Source: Nitrospirillum pindoramense (GTDB lineage Bacteria > Pseudomonadota > Alphaproteobacteria > Azospirillales > Azospirillaceae). From it: a DNA stretch of 33,943 bases. The first letter of the stretch is position 1, and every line of letters starts with the position of its first letter. The notes under the pieces are model-generated. The model was given only the letters and a program-made list of their open reading frames with translations, ran no database searches and was not told where the DNA came from. Below, piece after piece: positions 1-8,823 of this stretch. The position numbers and the translations under genes are program-made. The DNA lies in contig NZ_VITR01000029.1 of the NCBI RefSeq assembly GCF_007827955.1, positions 1 through 33,943 on the forward strand. The letters are read 5' to 3'.

Positions 1-138
1 GCGGACGGCCTGGGCCTGGCGCTGGGCACCACCCTGGAGAAGTCGGACGGCTTCAAGCTGCGGCTGGAATATACCGGCGAGCTTCGCCGCGACTACCAGA
101 GCCACGGCGGCATGCTGCGCGCCAGCTGGGATTTCTGA
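1..138 (+). CDS. Autotransporter beta-barrel, C-terminal end only (partial)
   Basis: An open frame runs from the first base to a TGA at 136-138 and gives 45 residues. The fragment alternates polar and hydrophobic residues, contains LRLEYTGELRR and ends in Phe (ASWDF). This is what the last two strands of an outer-membrane beta-barrel look like. It resembles the end of the large autotransporter later in the window, where the corresponding piece is LNLYANYDGTLRR and the end is FRLIW. The rest of the gene lies outside the window, so its passenger and function cannot be seen. A porin or other barrel protein is possible, but the match to the second autotransporter favours that family. Confidence 0.6.
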   Translation, partial: ADGLGLALGTTLEKSDGFKLRLEYTGELRRDYQSHGGMLRASWDF

Positions 139-207
139 CCCGGCGCGCAGAGCGTCTGGATTTGGACTGGGCTGCTGCCGGCTTGGATGACACCGGGATA
201 AGCTTTT

Positions 208-321
208 TCAAGCTACCCCTGTGCTTTGCCCGAAATAGATTGGACTGAGGTAGCCCAGGGTCGAATGTCTGCGCATCGGATTACAGAAGCGTTCGATGTA
301 GTCGAAGACGTCGGCCCTGGC
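208..321 (-). mobile_element. IS3-family transposase (OrfB), C-terminal remnant
   Basis: On the minus strand, about 37 codons read ARADVFDYIERF, then RRHSTLGYLSP, then a stop at 208. These are hallmarks of the end of IS3-family OrfB integrase-type transposases (DYIE.FYN..RRHS.LGY.SP). Everything upstream, including the DDE catalytic core, is missing: the frame continues past about 321 into unrelated sequence. No intact terminal inverted repeat could be identified around 139-207. This is a dead fragment left by insertion and deletion, not a working element. Confidence 0.8.
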
Positions 322-421
322 CATCGAGGGTGAGAAATACGGCATCCGGGTCAACTGCCTAGCCCCGACGGCGGCGACGCTGATGATCCACGGCGTCATG
401 TGCCCTGCGATCCGGCGCCCA
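314..421 (+). pseudogene. Short-chain dehydrogenase/reductase fragment
   Basis: The plus strand from about 314 reads ALAIEGEKYGIRVNCLAP followed by TAATLM. This matches the conserved segment after the catalytic YxxxK in SDR-family oxidoreductases (A.E....GIRVN.i.PG/T...T.M). The Rossmann N-terminus, catalytic Ser/Tyr/Lys and C-terminus are all absent, and the frame runs into the 3' end of the hutH homologue. The fragment begins exactly where the IS3 remnant on the other strand stops, so it is a relic of a gene cut by that element. Confidence 0.65.
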
Positions 422-432
422 GGACCCGCCTT

Positions 433-1923
433 TCACGCTGGTAGGCCATTTTTGATGATGTTGGCGCCGATATTGAGGTGATCGGCCAGCGGGCGGTCGT
501 CGCGGTAGCGGCCGACACAGGCGCGCACATGGTCGTGAATGGCGGCGGTGCCGGGGGCGCGGTCCGCCGGATCGACCGCCAGGTCATGCGCCTCGGTCGC
601 CGCCAGCAGTTCAATTCCCAGGATGTATTCGGTGTTGTCGATGACGGACAGGAGTTTGGTGGCCGCCGCCGTGGGATGGGCCAGGTAATCCTCCTGCAGC
701 GCGGAGTTGATGCCGCCATCAAGGCTGGCGGGTGCGCAAAGGCGGCGGTTGTCCGCCACCAGGGCGGACGCGGTGTATTGAGCGATCATGAAGCCGGTTG
801 TGGCGCCGGGATCGCTGGCCAGGAAAGGCGGAAGGCCGCTGACCAGCGGATTGACCAGCCGGTCGGTATGGCGTTCGGAGATGGCGCCGAGGTGCGCGAT
901 GGCGATAGCCAGTGAATCCAGGGCGATGGCCAGCGCGGGCGCCACGGCGTGCGCCTCGGACTCGACGACCGGCGCCGCCGGCGTGCCCGAGACGATGGGG
1001 TTGTCCGTGACCGATTGCAGTTCCCGGTCGATGACGGCGCAGGCGCCGTCGAAGGCGTCCCGGGCGGCGCCATGCACATGCGGCACGGCCCGCAGGCTGA
1101 GCGCGTCCTGCAACCGGGTCCCCACGGCGCGTTCCAGGCGCCGGCTGCCTGCCAGGTAATTCCGCAGGGCGGCGCCCGTGCGGTGCAGGCCGTTCGACAT
1201 CCGTATCTGCAGCACCTGGGCCTCATACGCCGACATCTGGGCGCCCAGCGCCTCCAGCGTCAGCGCCGCCACGGCGTCCGCCGTGGCTAGCAGCCGTTCG
1301 ATCCGCGACAGCGCATAGCCACCCAGGCCCGTGGCGCAGGGCGACCCATTCACCAGGCTCAACCCTTCCTTGGAATCAAGCACCAAGGGGGACATGCCGA
1401 TGGTGTCCAGCGCCTCCCGCCCCGATAGGCGCCGCCCACCCATGTAGGCCGAGCCGGCACCAATGAGGACCAGGCCGATATGGGCCATGTGTGTCAGATA
1501 GCCCACCGACCCGCGTGACGGCACCTCCGGTATGCAGCCCCGGGCCAACAGTGTCAGCAGGCCCTGCACCAAGTCGGGCCGCACACCGGAGCGGCCGTGC
1601 GCGAAATTGTTGATCTGGGCGGCGATGATGCCCCGCACGGCGGCCGTCTCCAGCGGTTGCCCCATGCCGCAGGCATGGCTCATGACCAGGTTGCGCGACA
1701 GGTCGCGCTGCTTGGCGCGGTCCACCACCGTGCTCACCAGCGCGCCGACGCCGGTGTTCACGCCATAGGCCCGGATGCCCTGCGCCACGATGGCCTCGAC
1801 CACGGCATGGGCATTGCCGATGCGGGCCCAGGCATCCGGGGAAAGCACTAGGTCGCTGCCCCGGGCGACGGCGCTGAGGTCGCGCCAGGTCAGGGGACCA
1901 TTCAGCAGGACGGATGGCGTCAT
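433..1923 (-). CDS. hutH: Histidine ammonia-lyase homologue lacking the MIO Ala-Ser-Gly triad
   Basis: 496 residues, close to the usual ~510 for HutH. ATG at 1923 is preceded by AAGGAG at good spacing; a longer reading to 1983 has no such site. HAL/PAL family landmarks are present: YGVNTGVGAL near the N-terminus, LVMSHACGMG, KEGLSLVNGS, SVTDNPIV, ISERHTDRLVNP, SGLPPFL and a QED motif near residue 400. HutH converts L-histidine to urocanate and ammonia with a 4-methylideneimidazole-5-one cofactor built autocatalytically from Ala-Ser-Gly in [14 protein letters not shown]. Here the segment reads GSVGYLTHMAH: three residues are gone precisely at the triad. The active-site Tyr of the QDAYSLR motif is also replaced (QDALSLR). 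The fold is surely this family, but classical lyase activity is doubtful. It lies divergent from the sulfotransferase, with two putative HutC sites upstream. Gene symbol is by family and context only. Confidence 0.85.
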   Translation of the reverse strand: MTPSVLLNGPLTWRDLSAVARGSDLVLSPDAWARIGNAHAVVEAIVAQGIRAYGVNTGVGALVSTVVDRAKQRDLSRNLVMSHACGMGQPLETAAVRGIIAAQINNFAHGRSGVRPDLVQGLLTLLARGCIPEVPSRGSVGYLTHMAHIGLVLIGAGSAYMGGRRLSGREALDTIGMSPLVLDSKEGLSLVNGSPCATGLGGYALSRIERLLATADAVAALTLEALGAQMSAYEAQVLQIRMSNGLHRTGAALRNYLAGSRRLERAVGTRLQDALSLRAVPHVHGAARDAFDGACAVIDRELQSVTDNPIVSGTPAAPVVESEAHAVAPALAIALDSLAIAIAHLGAISERHTDRLVNPLVSGLPPFLASDPGATTGFMIAQYTASALVADNRRLCAPASLDGGINSALQEDYLAHPTAAATKLLSVIDNTEYILGIELLAATEAHDLAVDPADRAPGTAAIHDHVRACVGRYRDDRPLADHLNIGANIIKNGLPA

Positions 1924-1986
1924 TGTTTGCTCCTTGGGTCCATAAGTCGCAAGATTCATGCGGCCGGCGGCGCGATATGGCAATTA

Positions 1987-1996
1987 TGTATAGACT
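1987..1996. promoter_or_regulatory. Putative HutC operator 1 (hutH/sulfotransferase divergent region)
   Basis: TGTATAGACT lies 64 bases upstream of the hutH start. It differs by one base from the copy 25 bases away and from the copy between hutF and hutI. HutC-type GntR repressors bind near-palindromic TGTA..TACA-like sites. Assignment to HutC is inference from recurrence and position. Confidence 0.5.
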
Positions 1997-2011
1997 AAAT
2001 CGAAGCGGGAA

Positions 2012-2021
2012 TGTATAGACA
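2012..2021. promoter_or_regulatory. Putative HutC operator 2 (hutH/sulfotransferase divergent region)
   Basis: TGTATAGACA is an imperfect palindrome of the form TGTA-TA-gACA. It lies between the divergent hutH homologue and the TPR-sulfotransferase and could control either or both. The same 10-mer appears in inverted orientation at 8824-8833. The 25-base spacing from the first site puts the two on nearly opposite to similar faces of the helix depending on twist, so cooperative binding cannot be judged. Confidence 0.55.
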
Positions 2022-2157
2022 ATATGTATGAACGGCCGGCCGGCAACGGAACCCGGCCCAGCGGGGACAAACGGGCCATACCAAAACGAAGCAGGAGTTG
2101 GCATCCCATGTCGGACCTTGCATATCCCTCCCATCCCGGTCCGCAGGCGAGGGCCGC

Positions 2158-4170
2158 ATGACCGGCGCCGCGCCGTCCCTGGTTTCCATTGATACGGCCC
2201 TGGACCATGCGGCCACGCTGGTCGACCGCGCCCCGGCCCTGGCCATCGCGCAGGTGTTGGAAGTGCTGGGTGCGGCACCCGATCACCCGCGCGCGCGGCT
2301 GATCCAGGGGCGCGCCCTCAGGCTGGCGGGGGACGTCCAGGCAGCGGCGGAGATCCTCCGCCGGCTGGCGGTGGCGGAGCCGAAATCGGCCGTCACGGCC
2401 TTGGAACTGGGCCTGACATTGCGCGACCTGGGCCAGCTTACCGACGCCCTGGCTGAAATGCGCCGCGCCGGCGCGCTCAGCCCCGACCTGGCCGCCGCCT
2501 GGCGGGCGCTGGCCGACACGCTGGCCCTCGCCGGCGAGCATGAGGAGGCGGAGCGGGCCCATCTGGCCGGCGTGAAGGCCTCCACCCGCGACCCGGTCCT
2601 GGCCCAGGCCGCCGCGGCCATGATTGAGGGCCGGTTGAACGTGGCGGAACGGGCGCTGCGCGACCGGTTGCGGGCCCAGCCCACGGACGTGGCGGCCATC
2701 CGCATGATGGCCGAGCTGGCGGTGCGCCTGGGCCGCTACGACGATGCCATCACCCTGCTGCGGCGCGCGCTGGAACTGGCACCCGCTTTCACCGCGGCCC
2801 GCGAACTGCTGGCCCGCACGCTGCAACGGCACAACCGGCCGGCTGAGGCCCTGGCCGAGGTGGAGCATCTGCTGGCGGACGAGCCGGACAATCCGTCGGT
2901 GTTGATGCTCAGGGCCTCGCTGCTGGTTCGCATTGGCGACCAGGATGGCGCCGCCGCCGTGTACGCCCATGTACTGGCCCGCCACCCGCAGCAGGCCAAG
3001 GGCTGGATGAGCTACGGCCATGTCCTGAAGGCGATCGGCCGAGTGGACGATGCCATCAACGCCTATCGCACCGCCCTCGGGCAGCAACCCACGCTGGGCG
3101 AGGCGTGGTGGAGCCTGGCCAACCTGAAGACCTTCCGCTTTTCCGCCGACGACAGGGCGGCCATGGAACGCGGCCTGCGGGCCACCGCGGACGACGAGAA
3201 CCGGCTGCACCTGCATTTCGCGCTGGGCAAGGCGCTTGAGGATGCGGGAAGTGATGACGCGGCCACCTTCCGGGCCTATGCCGAGGGTAATCGCCTGCGC
3301 CGGGCCCAGTTGAGCTATGACGCGGATGAGACCCACGACCAGTGCGCCCGCATCGCCGCCATGGTCGACCGGGGATGCCTGGCCCAGGACCGTGGTGGCT
3401 GCCAGGCGCCCGATCCCATCTTCATCGTCGGCCTGCCCCGGTCTGGCTCCACCCTGGTGGAGCAGATCCTGGCCAGCCACAGCATGGTCGAGGGTACCAG
3501 CGAACTGCCCGACATGATGGCGATCGCCGCGCGGCTAGCGTCCCCCGGCAAAGGGGCGGGCGCCGGACGGTATCCGGAATGCCTGGACGATCTTCCCGCC
3601 GACGCCTTGGCGGCGTTGGGGGCGGAATACATCACGCGGACGCGGGTGCACCGGCACGAGGCGAAGCCGTTCTTCATCGACAAGATGCCCAACAACTGGA
3701 TGCACGTCGCGCTCATCCGCGCCATCCTGCCCAAGGCGCGGATCGTCGATGTCCGCCGGCATCCCCTGGGGGTCGGCTGGTCCGCCTACAAGCAGCATTT
3801 CGCGCGCGGCCAGGCCTTCACCTACGACCTGACGGAGCTGGGCCGCTATTACGCGGACTATGCCATGCTCATGGCCCATGTGGACCGGGCGGCCCCCGGC
3901 TGCGTGCACCGGGTCATCTATGAACGTCTGGTGGCCGACACCGAAAACGAGGTCCATGCGCTGCTGGATCATTTGGGCCTGCCGTTCGAGGACGGCTGCC
4001 TCGCCTTCTGGGACAACAGGCGCACGGTGCGCACTCCCAGCTCTGAACAGGTACGCCAGCCCATCTTCACCGAGGGGCTGGACCATTGGCGGCGTTTCGA
4101 GCCCTGGCTGACGCCGCTGAAAGCGGCGCTGGGAACCGTGCTGCGCACCTATCCGGAAGTTGAGTTTTAG
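2158..4170 (+). CDS. TPR-repeat sulfotransferase
   Basis: 670 residues from ATG at 2158, which follows a GAGG-type ribosome site; an in-frame ATG at 2098 is possible but less protein-like. The first ~390 residues are tandem tetratricopeptide repeats (e.g. YDDAITLLRRALELAP, VDDAINAYRTALGQQP). The C-terminal ~270 residues are a sulfotransferase domain with the PAPS 5'-phosphosulfate loop IVGLPRSGSTLVEQILASH, followed by FFIDKMPNNW and a 3'-phosphate-binding-type segment, VDVRRHPLGVGWSAYKQHFA. The family transfers sulfate from PAPS to an acceptor; the acceptor here is unknown. Genes of this type are often next to TonB-dependent receptors in alphaproteobacteria, as here. The 100-base gap to the receptor and the shared strand suggest co-transcription, and the upstream HutC-like sites suggest hut control. 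Confidence 0.85.
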   Translation: MTGAAPSLVSIDTALDHAATLVDRAPALAIAQVLEVLGAAPDHPRARLIQGRALRLAGDVQAAAEILRRLAVAEPKSAVTALELGLTLRDLGQLTDALAEMRRAGALSPDLAAAWRALADTLALAGEHEEAERAHLAGVKASTRDPVLAQAAAAMIEGRLNVAERALRDRLRAQPTDVAAIRMMAELAVRLGRYDDAITLLRRALELAPAFTAARELLARTLQRHNRPAEALAEVEHLLADEPDNPSVLMLRASLLVRIGDQDGAAAVYAHVLARHPQQAKGWMSYGHVLKAIGRVDDAINAYRTALGQQPTLGEAWWSLANLKTFRFSADDRAAMERGLRATADDENRLHLHFALGKALEDAGSDDAATFRAYAEGNRLRRAQLSYDADETHDQCARIAAMVDRGCLAQDRGGCQAPDPIFIVGLPRSGSTLVEQILASHSMVEGTSELPDMMAIAARLASPGKGAGAGRYPECLDDLPADALAALGAEYITRTRVHRHEAKPFFIDKMPNNWMHVALIRAILPKARIVDVRRHPLGVGWSAYKQHFARGQAFTYDLTELGRYYADYAMLMAHVDRAAPGCVHRVIYERLVADTENEVHALLDHLGLPFEDGCLAFWDNRRTVRTPSSEQVRQPIFTEGLDHWRRFEPWLTPLKAALGTVLRTYPEVEF

Positions 4171-4270
4171 TTGTATAAATCAACATAAAGTAAAACAACA
4201 AAACACCAAAGGGCGGAAGACCCACAAGAACAGGGACAGAAGCGGAACTTCATGGGAAAGGGCGATCATA

Positions 4271-6676
4271 ATGAGAGTTAAGACCACGCGGGCCAGCAGG
4301 CTGGTCCTGCTGTTGGCCTCGACGGCGCTGGCGCCACTGTCGGGTATGCAATCGGCCCTGGCCGCCGATGTCCCTCCCGCCGCGCCGGCGGGCCCGGACT
4401 CGACAGGGAACGACACCCTGGCGGAAATCCTGGTGACGGCGCAGAAGCGCAGCGAGAACCTGCAGAACGTGCCCATCAGCCTGCAGGCCCTGGGCGCGGC
4501 GACGTTGGAGCAACACCAGGTCCAGTCCTTCGACGACTACGCCAAGCAGTTGCCCAGCGTGTCTTTCCAGTCTTTCGGGCCGGGCCAAAGCCAGCTGTTC
4601 TTCCGCGGCATCTCCTCCGGCGGTGACGGCCTACCGTTTGGGGCGCTGCCCACCAGCGGCTTTTACTTGGACGAAATTCCGGTCACCACCATCGGCTCCC
4701 TGCTGGACGTCCATATCTACGACGTCGCCCGGGTCGAGGCGCTGTCCGGGCCGCAAGGCACGCTCTACGGCGCCAGCTCCCTGTCCGGCACCTTGCGCAT
4801 CATCACCAACAAGCCGGACACGTCCAAGTTCTCCGCCGGCTATGATGTCCAGGGAACCCGCTTCGACAAGGGCAGCCTGGGCGGCACCATCGAGGGTTTC
4901 GTCAACATCCCCCTCAGCGACCGGGCGGCGGTGCGCATCGTCGGCTATGACGAGCATGACGGCGGCTACATCGACAACACCTACCACCAGCGCACCTACC
5001 AGAGCCCCCACACCCTGGACGACGGCACGGTGGTCAACAGCCCCATCACCGTGGACAATTCCAAGTTCGTCAAAAAGAACTTCAACGATGTCGACACCTA
5101 TGGCGGCCGCGTGGCCCTGGGCATCGACCTGGACGACGACTGGACCGTCACGCCGCAGGTCATCGCCCAGCACCAGCGGTCCAACGGCTCTTTCCTCTAC
5201 GATCCCAAGGCCGGTGACCTGCAGGTCCACGACTACGCGCCAGAGCGCAACATCGACAAGTGGTACCAGGCGGCCCTGACCATCGAGGGCAAGGTCTGGG
5301 ATTGGGATGTCCTCTATTCCGGCGGCTATATGCAGCGGTCGATAGACACGCATGCCGACTACAGCTATTACACCGTCGCGTACGACGCCTATCCGAACTA
5401 CGGATATTTTACGAATTCCATGGGTAAGCAGATCGATCCGACCCAATATTACTATGGGCACCAGGATCTGACCAAGCAAAGCCATGAGCTGCGCTTCAGC
5501 TCGCCCGCCGCCAACCGTTGGCGGGTTACGGCCGGCCTGTTCTATCAAGAGCAGACCAACCAGTTCCAGGCGAACTATTACGCGCCGGGTTACGGGTCGT
5601 CCCAACAGGGGTCGCCCGTATATGAAGACGACATCTTCCTGACCAACGTGCACATCGTCGATCGCGACTACGCGGTGTTCAGCCAGGCTTCCTATGACAT
5701 CCTGCCCAGTGTCACCCTGACCGGCGGCGTGCGCGGGTTCATCGCCGACAACACGCTGACCGGCTTCTCGGGCTTTGCTAGCGACGCGGCGAAGGCCGGC
5801 TGCGTGACGCCCTTCCCGTCGCTCAACAGCTGTTCCTACCTGAAGAAAAGCTTCAACGATTCCGGCGAGACCCACAAACTGAACGTGACGTGGCAGATCG
5901 ATCCGGATCGCATGGTCTATGCCACGTATTCCACCGGTTACCGCCCCGGCGGCAACAACCGGCGGGCGGCGGTCGAGCCCTATGGCTCGGATACCCTGGA
6001 CAATTACGAGCTGGGGTGGAAGACGACCTGGTTCGATCAGAAGCTGCGCTTCAACGGCGCCGTCTATTACGAGGAATGGAACAACCTGCAATACGCCCTG
6101 GTGGCGCTCAACTCCGGCAGCGTGACCAACATCTACAACGCCGGCGACGCCCGGGTGTACGGCGTCGAGACGGACATCACCTGGGCCGTCACCCGCAGCC
6201 TGACCCTGTCGGCATCGGGAGCCTTCAACGACGCCCGACTGACGACCGACTTCTGCGCCATCGGCGCCAACAGCAACCCGGACTGCGCCTCCGGCATCAT
6301 CGCGGCGCCGAAGGGCACGCGGTTGCCGGTGCAGCCCCGCATCAAATTCAACACGACGGCCCGCTATGAATTCCTGCTGGGTGAGGTGGACAGCTTCGTC
6401 CAGGGTTCCCTGAACCATCAGACCAGCACGCGCAGCTTCCTGGGGACCACGGCGGACGATCTCGTCGGCGACAGCCCCGGGTTCACCACCGTTGACGTCT
6501 CGATGGGCGGCAAGATCGGCAACACCACCGCCGAGTTCTATATCCAGAACCTGTTCGACGAACGTGGGGGGCTGACCCGGAACACCTTCTCCGCCCCGGA
6601 AATCTCCGGCCAGTACGCGCGCATCTATCCCACGAAGCCGCGACTGTTCGGTGTCAAGTTCGGTCAGAAGTTCTGA
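4271..6676 (+). CDS. TonB-dependent outer-membrane receptor
   Basis: 801 residues from ATG at 4271. A signal peptide of about 32 residues (hydrophobic LVLLLASTALAPLSG, cleavage likely after ALA) is followed by a TonB-box/plug start, DTLAEILVTAQKRSENLQNV, with the plug to roughly residue 170. The long beta-barrel has Tyr/Asn/Gly-rich strands, a late WNNLQYALVAL...NAGDARVYGVE barrel motif, and the C-terminal LFGVKFGQKF ending in Phe. Receptors of this type import large or scarce substrates across the outer membrane using TonB energy. The substrate cannot be read from sequence. Its position between hutH and hutC, behind HutC-like operators, suggests a histidine- or imidazole-containing ligand or its metal complex. 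The 100 bases before it are AT-rich and could carry an extra promoter. Confidence 0.9.
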   Translation: MRVKTTRASRLVLLLASTALAPLSGMQSALAADVPPAAPAGPDSTGNDTLAEILVTAQKRSENLQNVPISLQALGAATLEQHQVQSFDDYAKQLPSVSFQSFGPGQSQLFFRGISSGGDGLPFGALPTSGFYLDEIPVTTIGSLLDVHIYDVARVEALSGPQGTLYGASSLSGTLRIITNKPDTSKFSAGYDVQGTRFDKGSLGGTIEGFVNIPLSDRAAVRIVGYDEHDGGYIDNTYHQRTYQSPHTLDDGTVVNSPITVDNSKFVKKNFNDVDTYGGRVALGIDLDDDWTVTPQVIAQHQRSNGSFLYDPKAGDLQVHDYAPERNIDKWYQAALTIEGKVWDWDVLYSGGYMQRSIDTHADYSYYTVAYDAYPNYGYFTNSMGKQIDPTQYYYGHQDLTKQSHELRFSSPAANRWRVTAGLFYQEQTNQFQANYYAPGYGSSQQGSPVYEDDIFLTNVHIVDRDYAVFSQASYDILPSVTLTGGVRGFIADNTLTGFSGFASDAAKAGCVTPFPSLNSCSYLKKSFNDSGETHKLNVTWQIDPDRMVYATYSTGYRPGGNNRRAAVEPYGSDTLDNYELGWKTTWFDQKLRFNGAVYYEEWNNLQYALVALNSGSVTNIYNAGDARVYGVETDITWAVTRSLTLSASGAFNDARLTTDFCAIGANSNPDCASGIIAAPKGTRLPVQPRIKFNTTARYEFLLGEVDSFVQGSLNHQTSTRSFLGTTADDLVGDSPGFTTVDVSMGGKIGNTTAEFYIQNLFDERGGLTRNTFSAPEISGQYARIYPTKPRLFGVKFGQKF

Positions 6677-6691
6677 TGTCCCGTCCGGCCT

Positions 6692-6709
6692 GCGGTCCTT
6701 TGGGGCCGC
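6692..6709. terminator. Hairpin between convergent TonB receptor and hutC genes
   Basis: GCGGTCC-TTTG-GGGCCGC forms a 7-bp stem (one T-G pair) with a 4-base loop, sitting in the 39 bases between two convergent stop codons. No T-tract follows on either strand, so intrinsic termination is uncertain. It may act as a bidirectional transcript end or stabiliser. Confidence 0.35.
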
Positions 6710-6715
6710 GGGCCG

Positions 6716-7426
6716 TCACGGACGGCTGCTGCCGAACCGCGCGACCAGGTGATAGGCCGTGCCCAGGAAATACTGGCGCACGGCCGTGATCCGTTCCGAA
6801 CTGCGCCAGGTCTGCCGTTCCACCAACAGGCAGGCCGTGCCGACCGGTGTTTTCAAAAGACCCGCGATCTCCGCATCGGCGGGAACGGCGGAAATGCGGG
6901 TTTCCGCCTCCGTCCATGGCACGTGCCGCAGCAGCCAGGTTCCCGGCGGCTCCTTCTCAAGGTCGGCGTCCGCGATGGCCGGCACCGCGGCCAAGCTGAC
7001 CAGGCGGCGTTCCACCGCCAGGGGCGCGCCATCGGCGGAATGCAGGCCGTCCAACTGCAACAGCCGGCGCCCGCCGGCCAGCAACTCCTCCTCGGCGTTT
7101 CCGCGGGCGGCCGCCCGCAGCTTCCGTACCAGCGGCTGATAGCCGTAGACATGGCCGCGTTTGGCCACCTCAACCGGCAGGTCCGGGACGTCCAGGATCA
7201 TGGAATGGGCGTGTGGGCGCCCCACGAAGGAACCAGCCCCCTTGCGCCGTTCGATCAGACCCGCTGCGGCCAGGGCGGACAGCGCCTTGTTGACCGTCAT
7301 GCGCGAGCACTTATAGGTCTGCATCAGCTCATGCTCGACGGGGAGCCGGTCTTCCGGCGCCAGCTTTCCGGACAGGATGGCCGATTCTATGTCCGTTCGG
7401 ATGCGCTCATGCAGGGAAAGCGTCAC
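6716..7426 (-). CDS. hutC: HutC, GntR/HutC-type histidine-utilisation repressor
   Basis: 236 residues. The GTG start at 7426 overlaps the hutF stop as GTGA, so it is translationally coupled to hutF. Residues 1-70 form a GntR winged helix (LHERIRTDIESAILSGKL, CSRMTVNKALSALAAAGLIERRKGAGSFV). Residues ~90-230 form the UTRA ligand-binding domain (PLAVERRLVS near the middle, GTACLLVERQTW and TAVRQYFLG near the end). HutC homologues bind urocanate, which releases DNA and induces hut genes. Its likely targets are the three TGTATAGACA-type sites in this window, one of them in its own operon's promoter region, giving autoregulation. Assignment to HutC rests on domain plus operon context. Confidence 0.92.
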   Translation of the reverse strand: MTLSLHERIRTDIESAILSGKLAPEDRLPVEHELMQTYKCSRMTVNKALSALAAAGLIERRKGAGSFVGRPHAHSMILDVPDLPVEVAKRGHVYGYQPLVRKLRAAARGNAEEELLAGGRRLLQLDGLHSADGAPLAVERRLVSLAAVPAIADADLEKEPPGTWLLRHVPWTEAETRISAVPADAEIAGLLKTPVGTACLLVERQTWRSSERITAVRQYFLGTAYHLVARFGSSRP

Positions 7427-8799
7427 TGGGTCAATCTTTCAAGGACTTGGCGGTAACGGGTGACAATGGCGTCCCGCCGCTGGTGCCGGCCAGTATTAAC
7501 CACCTGCTTGCCCCGGCGCCAGACCCCGTCAATGGCCGCCCGGCCGGCGGCGAAGATCAGGGCGTCCAGTAGCGCCGGGCCCCGGCGGCCACGCAGTGAG
7601 GGGTGCTGGGTGTCAAGGCCGACCAGGTCCGCCGCATGGCCGACGGCGATGGCGGACGGCGCGCCCAGGGCGGCGGCGCCACCCGCCAGCGCGCCCTCCA
7701 CCAGATCCTGGCCCGTCGATCGTCCTGGCGCTTTCGCGATCACATTGCGGCTGCGGCCCGCCAGGCGCTGACCGTATTCCAACAGGCGCAGTTCCTCGGT
7801 CGCGTCGATCAGGACGTTCGAGTCCGACCCGACGCCGAACCGGCCGCCGGCGGACAGATAGGCGGCGGCCGGGAAGATGCCGTCGCCCAGGTTGGCTTCC
7901 GTGATGGGGCAGAGGCCAACCACCGCGCCGCGCGCCGCTATGTCCGCGACCTCCGCCGGCGTCACATGGGTGGCGTGCACCAGGCACCATCGGGTATCCA
8001 CCGGCGCGTTGGCCAGCAGCCATTCCACCGGCCGGGCCCCGCCCCAGGCCACGCAGTCCTCGACCTCCTTCACCTGCTCGGCGATGTGGATATGCACGGG
8101 GGCGGTGCCGGCCAAGCCGGCCACCTGGGTCAATTCCTCAGGCGTCACCGCGCGCAGGCTGTGCGGCGCCACGCCGACGACCGCGTCGGGCAGGGCGCGC
8201 GCCTTGATCCGCGCCGCGTCCAGCAGGCGGGCGAAGCCGTCCAGGTCGTTCAGGAAGCGGCGCTGTCCATGCCCCGGTGCCGCCCCGCCAAAACCAGAAT
8301 GCGCGTAGAACACGGGCAGGTGGGTCAGTGCGATGCCGGTCTCATCCGCCGCCGCGACGATGGCGGCGCTCATCTCCGCCGGGTCGGCGAACCGCCCGCC
8401 ATCCCGATCATGATGAAGGTAATGGAATTCCCCGACGCGGGTGAACCCGGTCTCCAGCATTTCCATATAGGCCAAGGCCGCGATGGCGTGCAGGTCGTCG
8501 GGCGAAAGGCGATCGACGAAGCGGTACATGACGTCGCGCCAGGTCCAGAAGCTGTCGCCCGCCGGCCCGCGCACCTCCGCCAAACCGGCCATGCCGCGCT
8601 GAAAGGCGTGGCTGTGCAGGTTGGGCAGGCCCGGTATGGCCACCGGCCGCCGCTCATCGCCGGCCTGGTGGGGCGCGTCCCGTTCCAGGGTGGCGATGAC
8701 GCCATCCCGGACCGTCAGCCGCACATTGTCCGCCCAGCCCTCGGGAAGCAGGGCTTGCTCGAAATGGAAAGCCCCGTTCGAACCGCCGTCAGTGCCCAT
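7423..8799 (-). CDS. hutF: HutF, formimidoylglutamate deiminase
   Basis: 458 residues from ATG at 8799 with AGGAG upstream. An amidohydrolase-fold enzyme that hydrolyses N-formimidoyl-L-glutamate to N-formyl-L-glutamate and ammonia, step four of the five-step histidine pathway. Metal-binding and active-site landmarks are seen in order: [19 protein letters not shown] (~residues 57-75), [43 protein letters not shown] and [21 protein letters not shown] with its late Asp. Length fits the family (~455). It is first in a hutF-hutC unit and divergent from hutI across 90 bases that contain a putative HutC site. The presence of HutF together with HutG fixes the deiminase/deformylase route instead of direct HutG-type formimidoylglutamase. 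Confidence 0.95.
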   Translation of the reverse strand: MGTDGGSNGAFHFEQALLPEGWADNVRLTVRDGVIATLERDAPHQAGDERRPVAIPGLPNLHSHAFQRGMAGLAEVRGPAGDSFWTWRDVMYRFVDRLSPDDLHAIAALAYMEMLETGFTRVGEFHYLHHDRDGGRFADPAEMSAAIVAAADETGIALTHLPVFYAHSGFGGAAPGHGQRRFLNDLDGFARLLDAARIKARALPDAVVGVAPHSLRAVTPEELTQVAGLAGTAPVHIHIAEQVKEVEDCVAWGGARPVEWLLANAPVDTRWCLVHATHVTPAEVADIAARGAVVGLCPITEANLGDGIFPAAAYLSAGGRFGVGSDSNVLIDATEELRLLEYGQRLAGRSRNVIAKAPGRSTGQDLVEGALAGGAAALGAPSAIAVGHAADLVGLDTQHPSLRGRRGPALLDALIFAAGRAAIDGVWRRGKQVVNTGRHQRRDAIVTRYRQVLERLTQ

Positions 8800-8823
8800 G
8801 GTGCATTCTCCTGTTGCGCCATA

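Noticed and set aside
1984-3480. 498-codon open frame on the minus strand opposite the TPR-sulfotransferase
   Set aside because: It is antisense to a well-supported gene, has no family motif, and long antisense frames are expected in GC-rich codon usage.
4631-6418. 595-codon open frame opposite the TonB receptor
   Set aside because: Its low-complexity composition mirrors the receptor codons and it lacks a plausible start site or domain.
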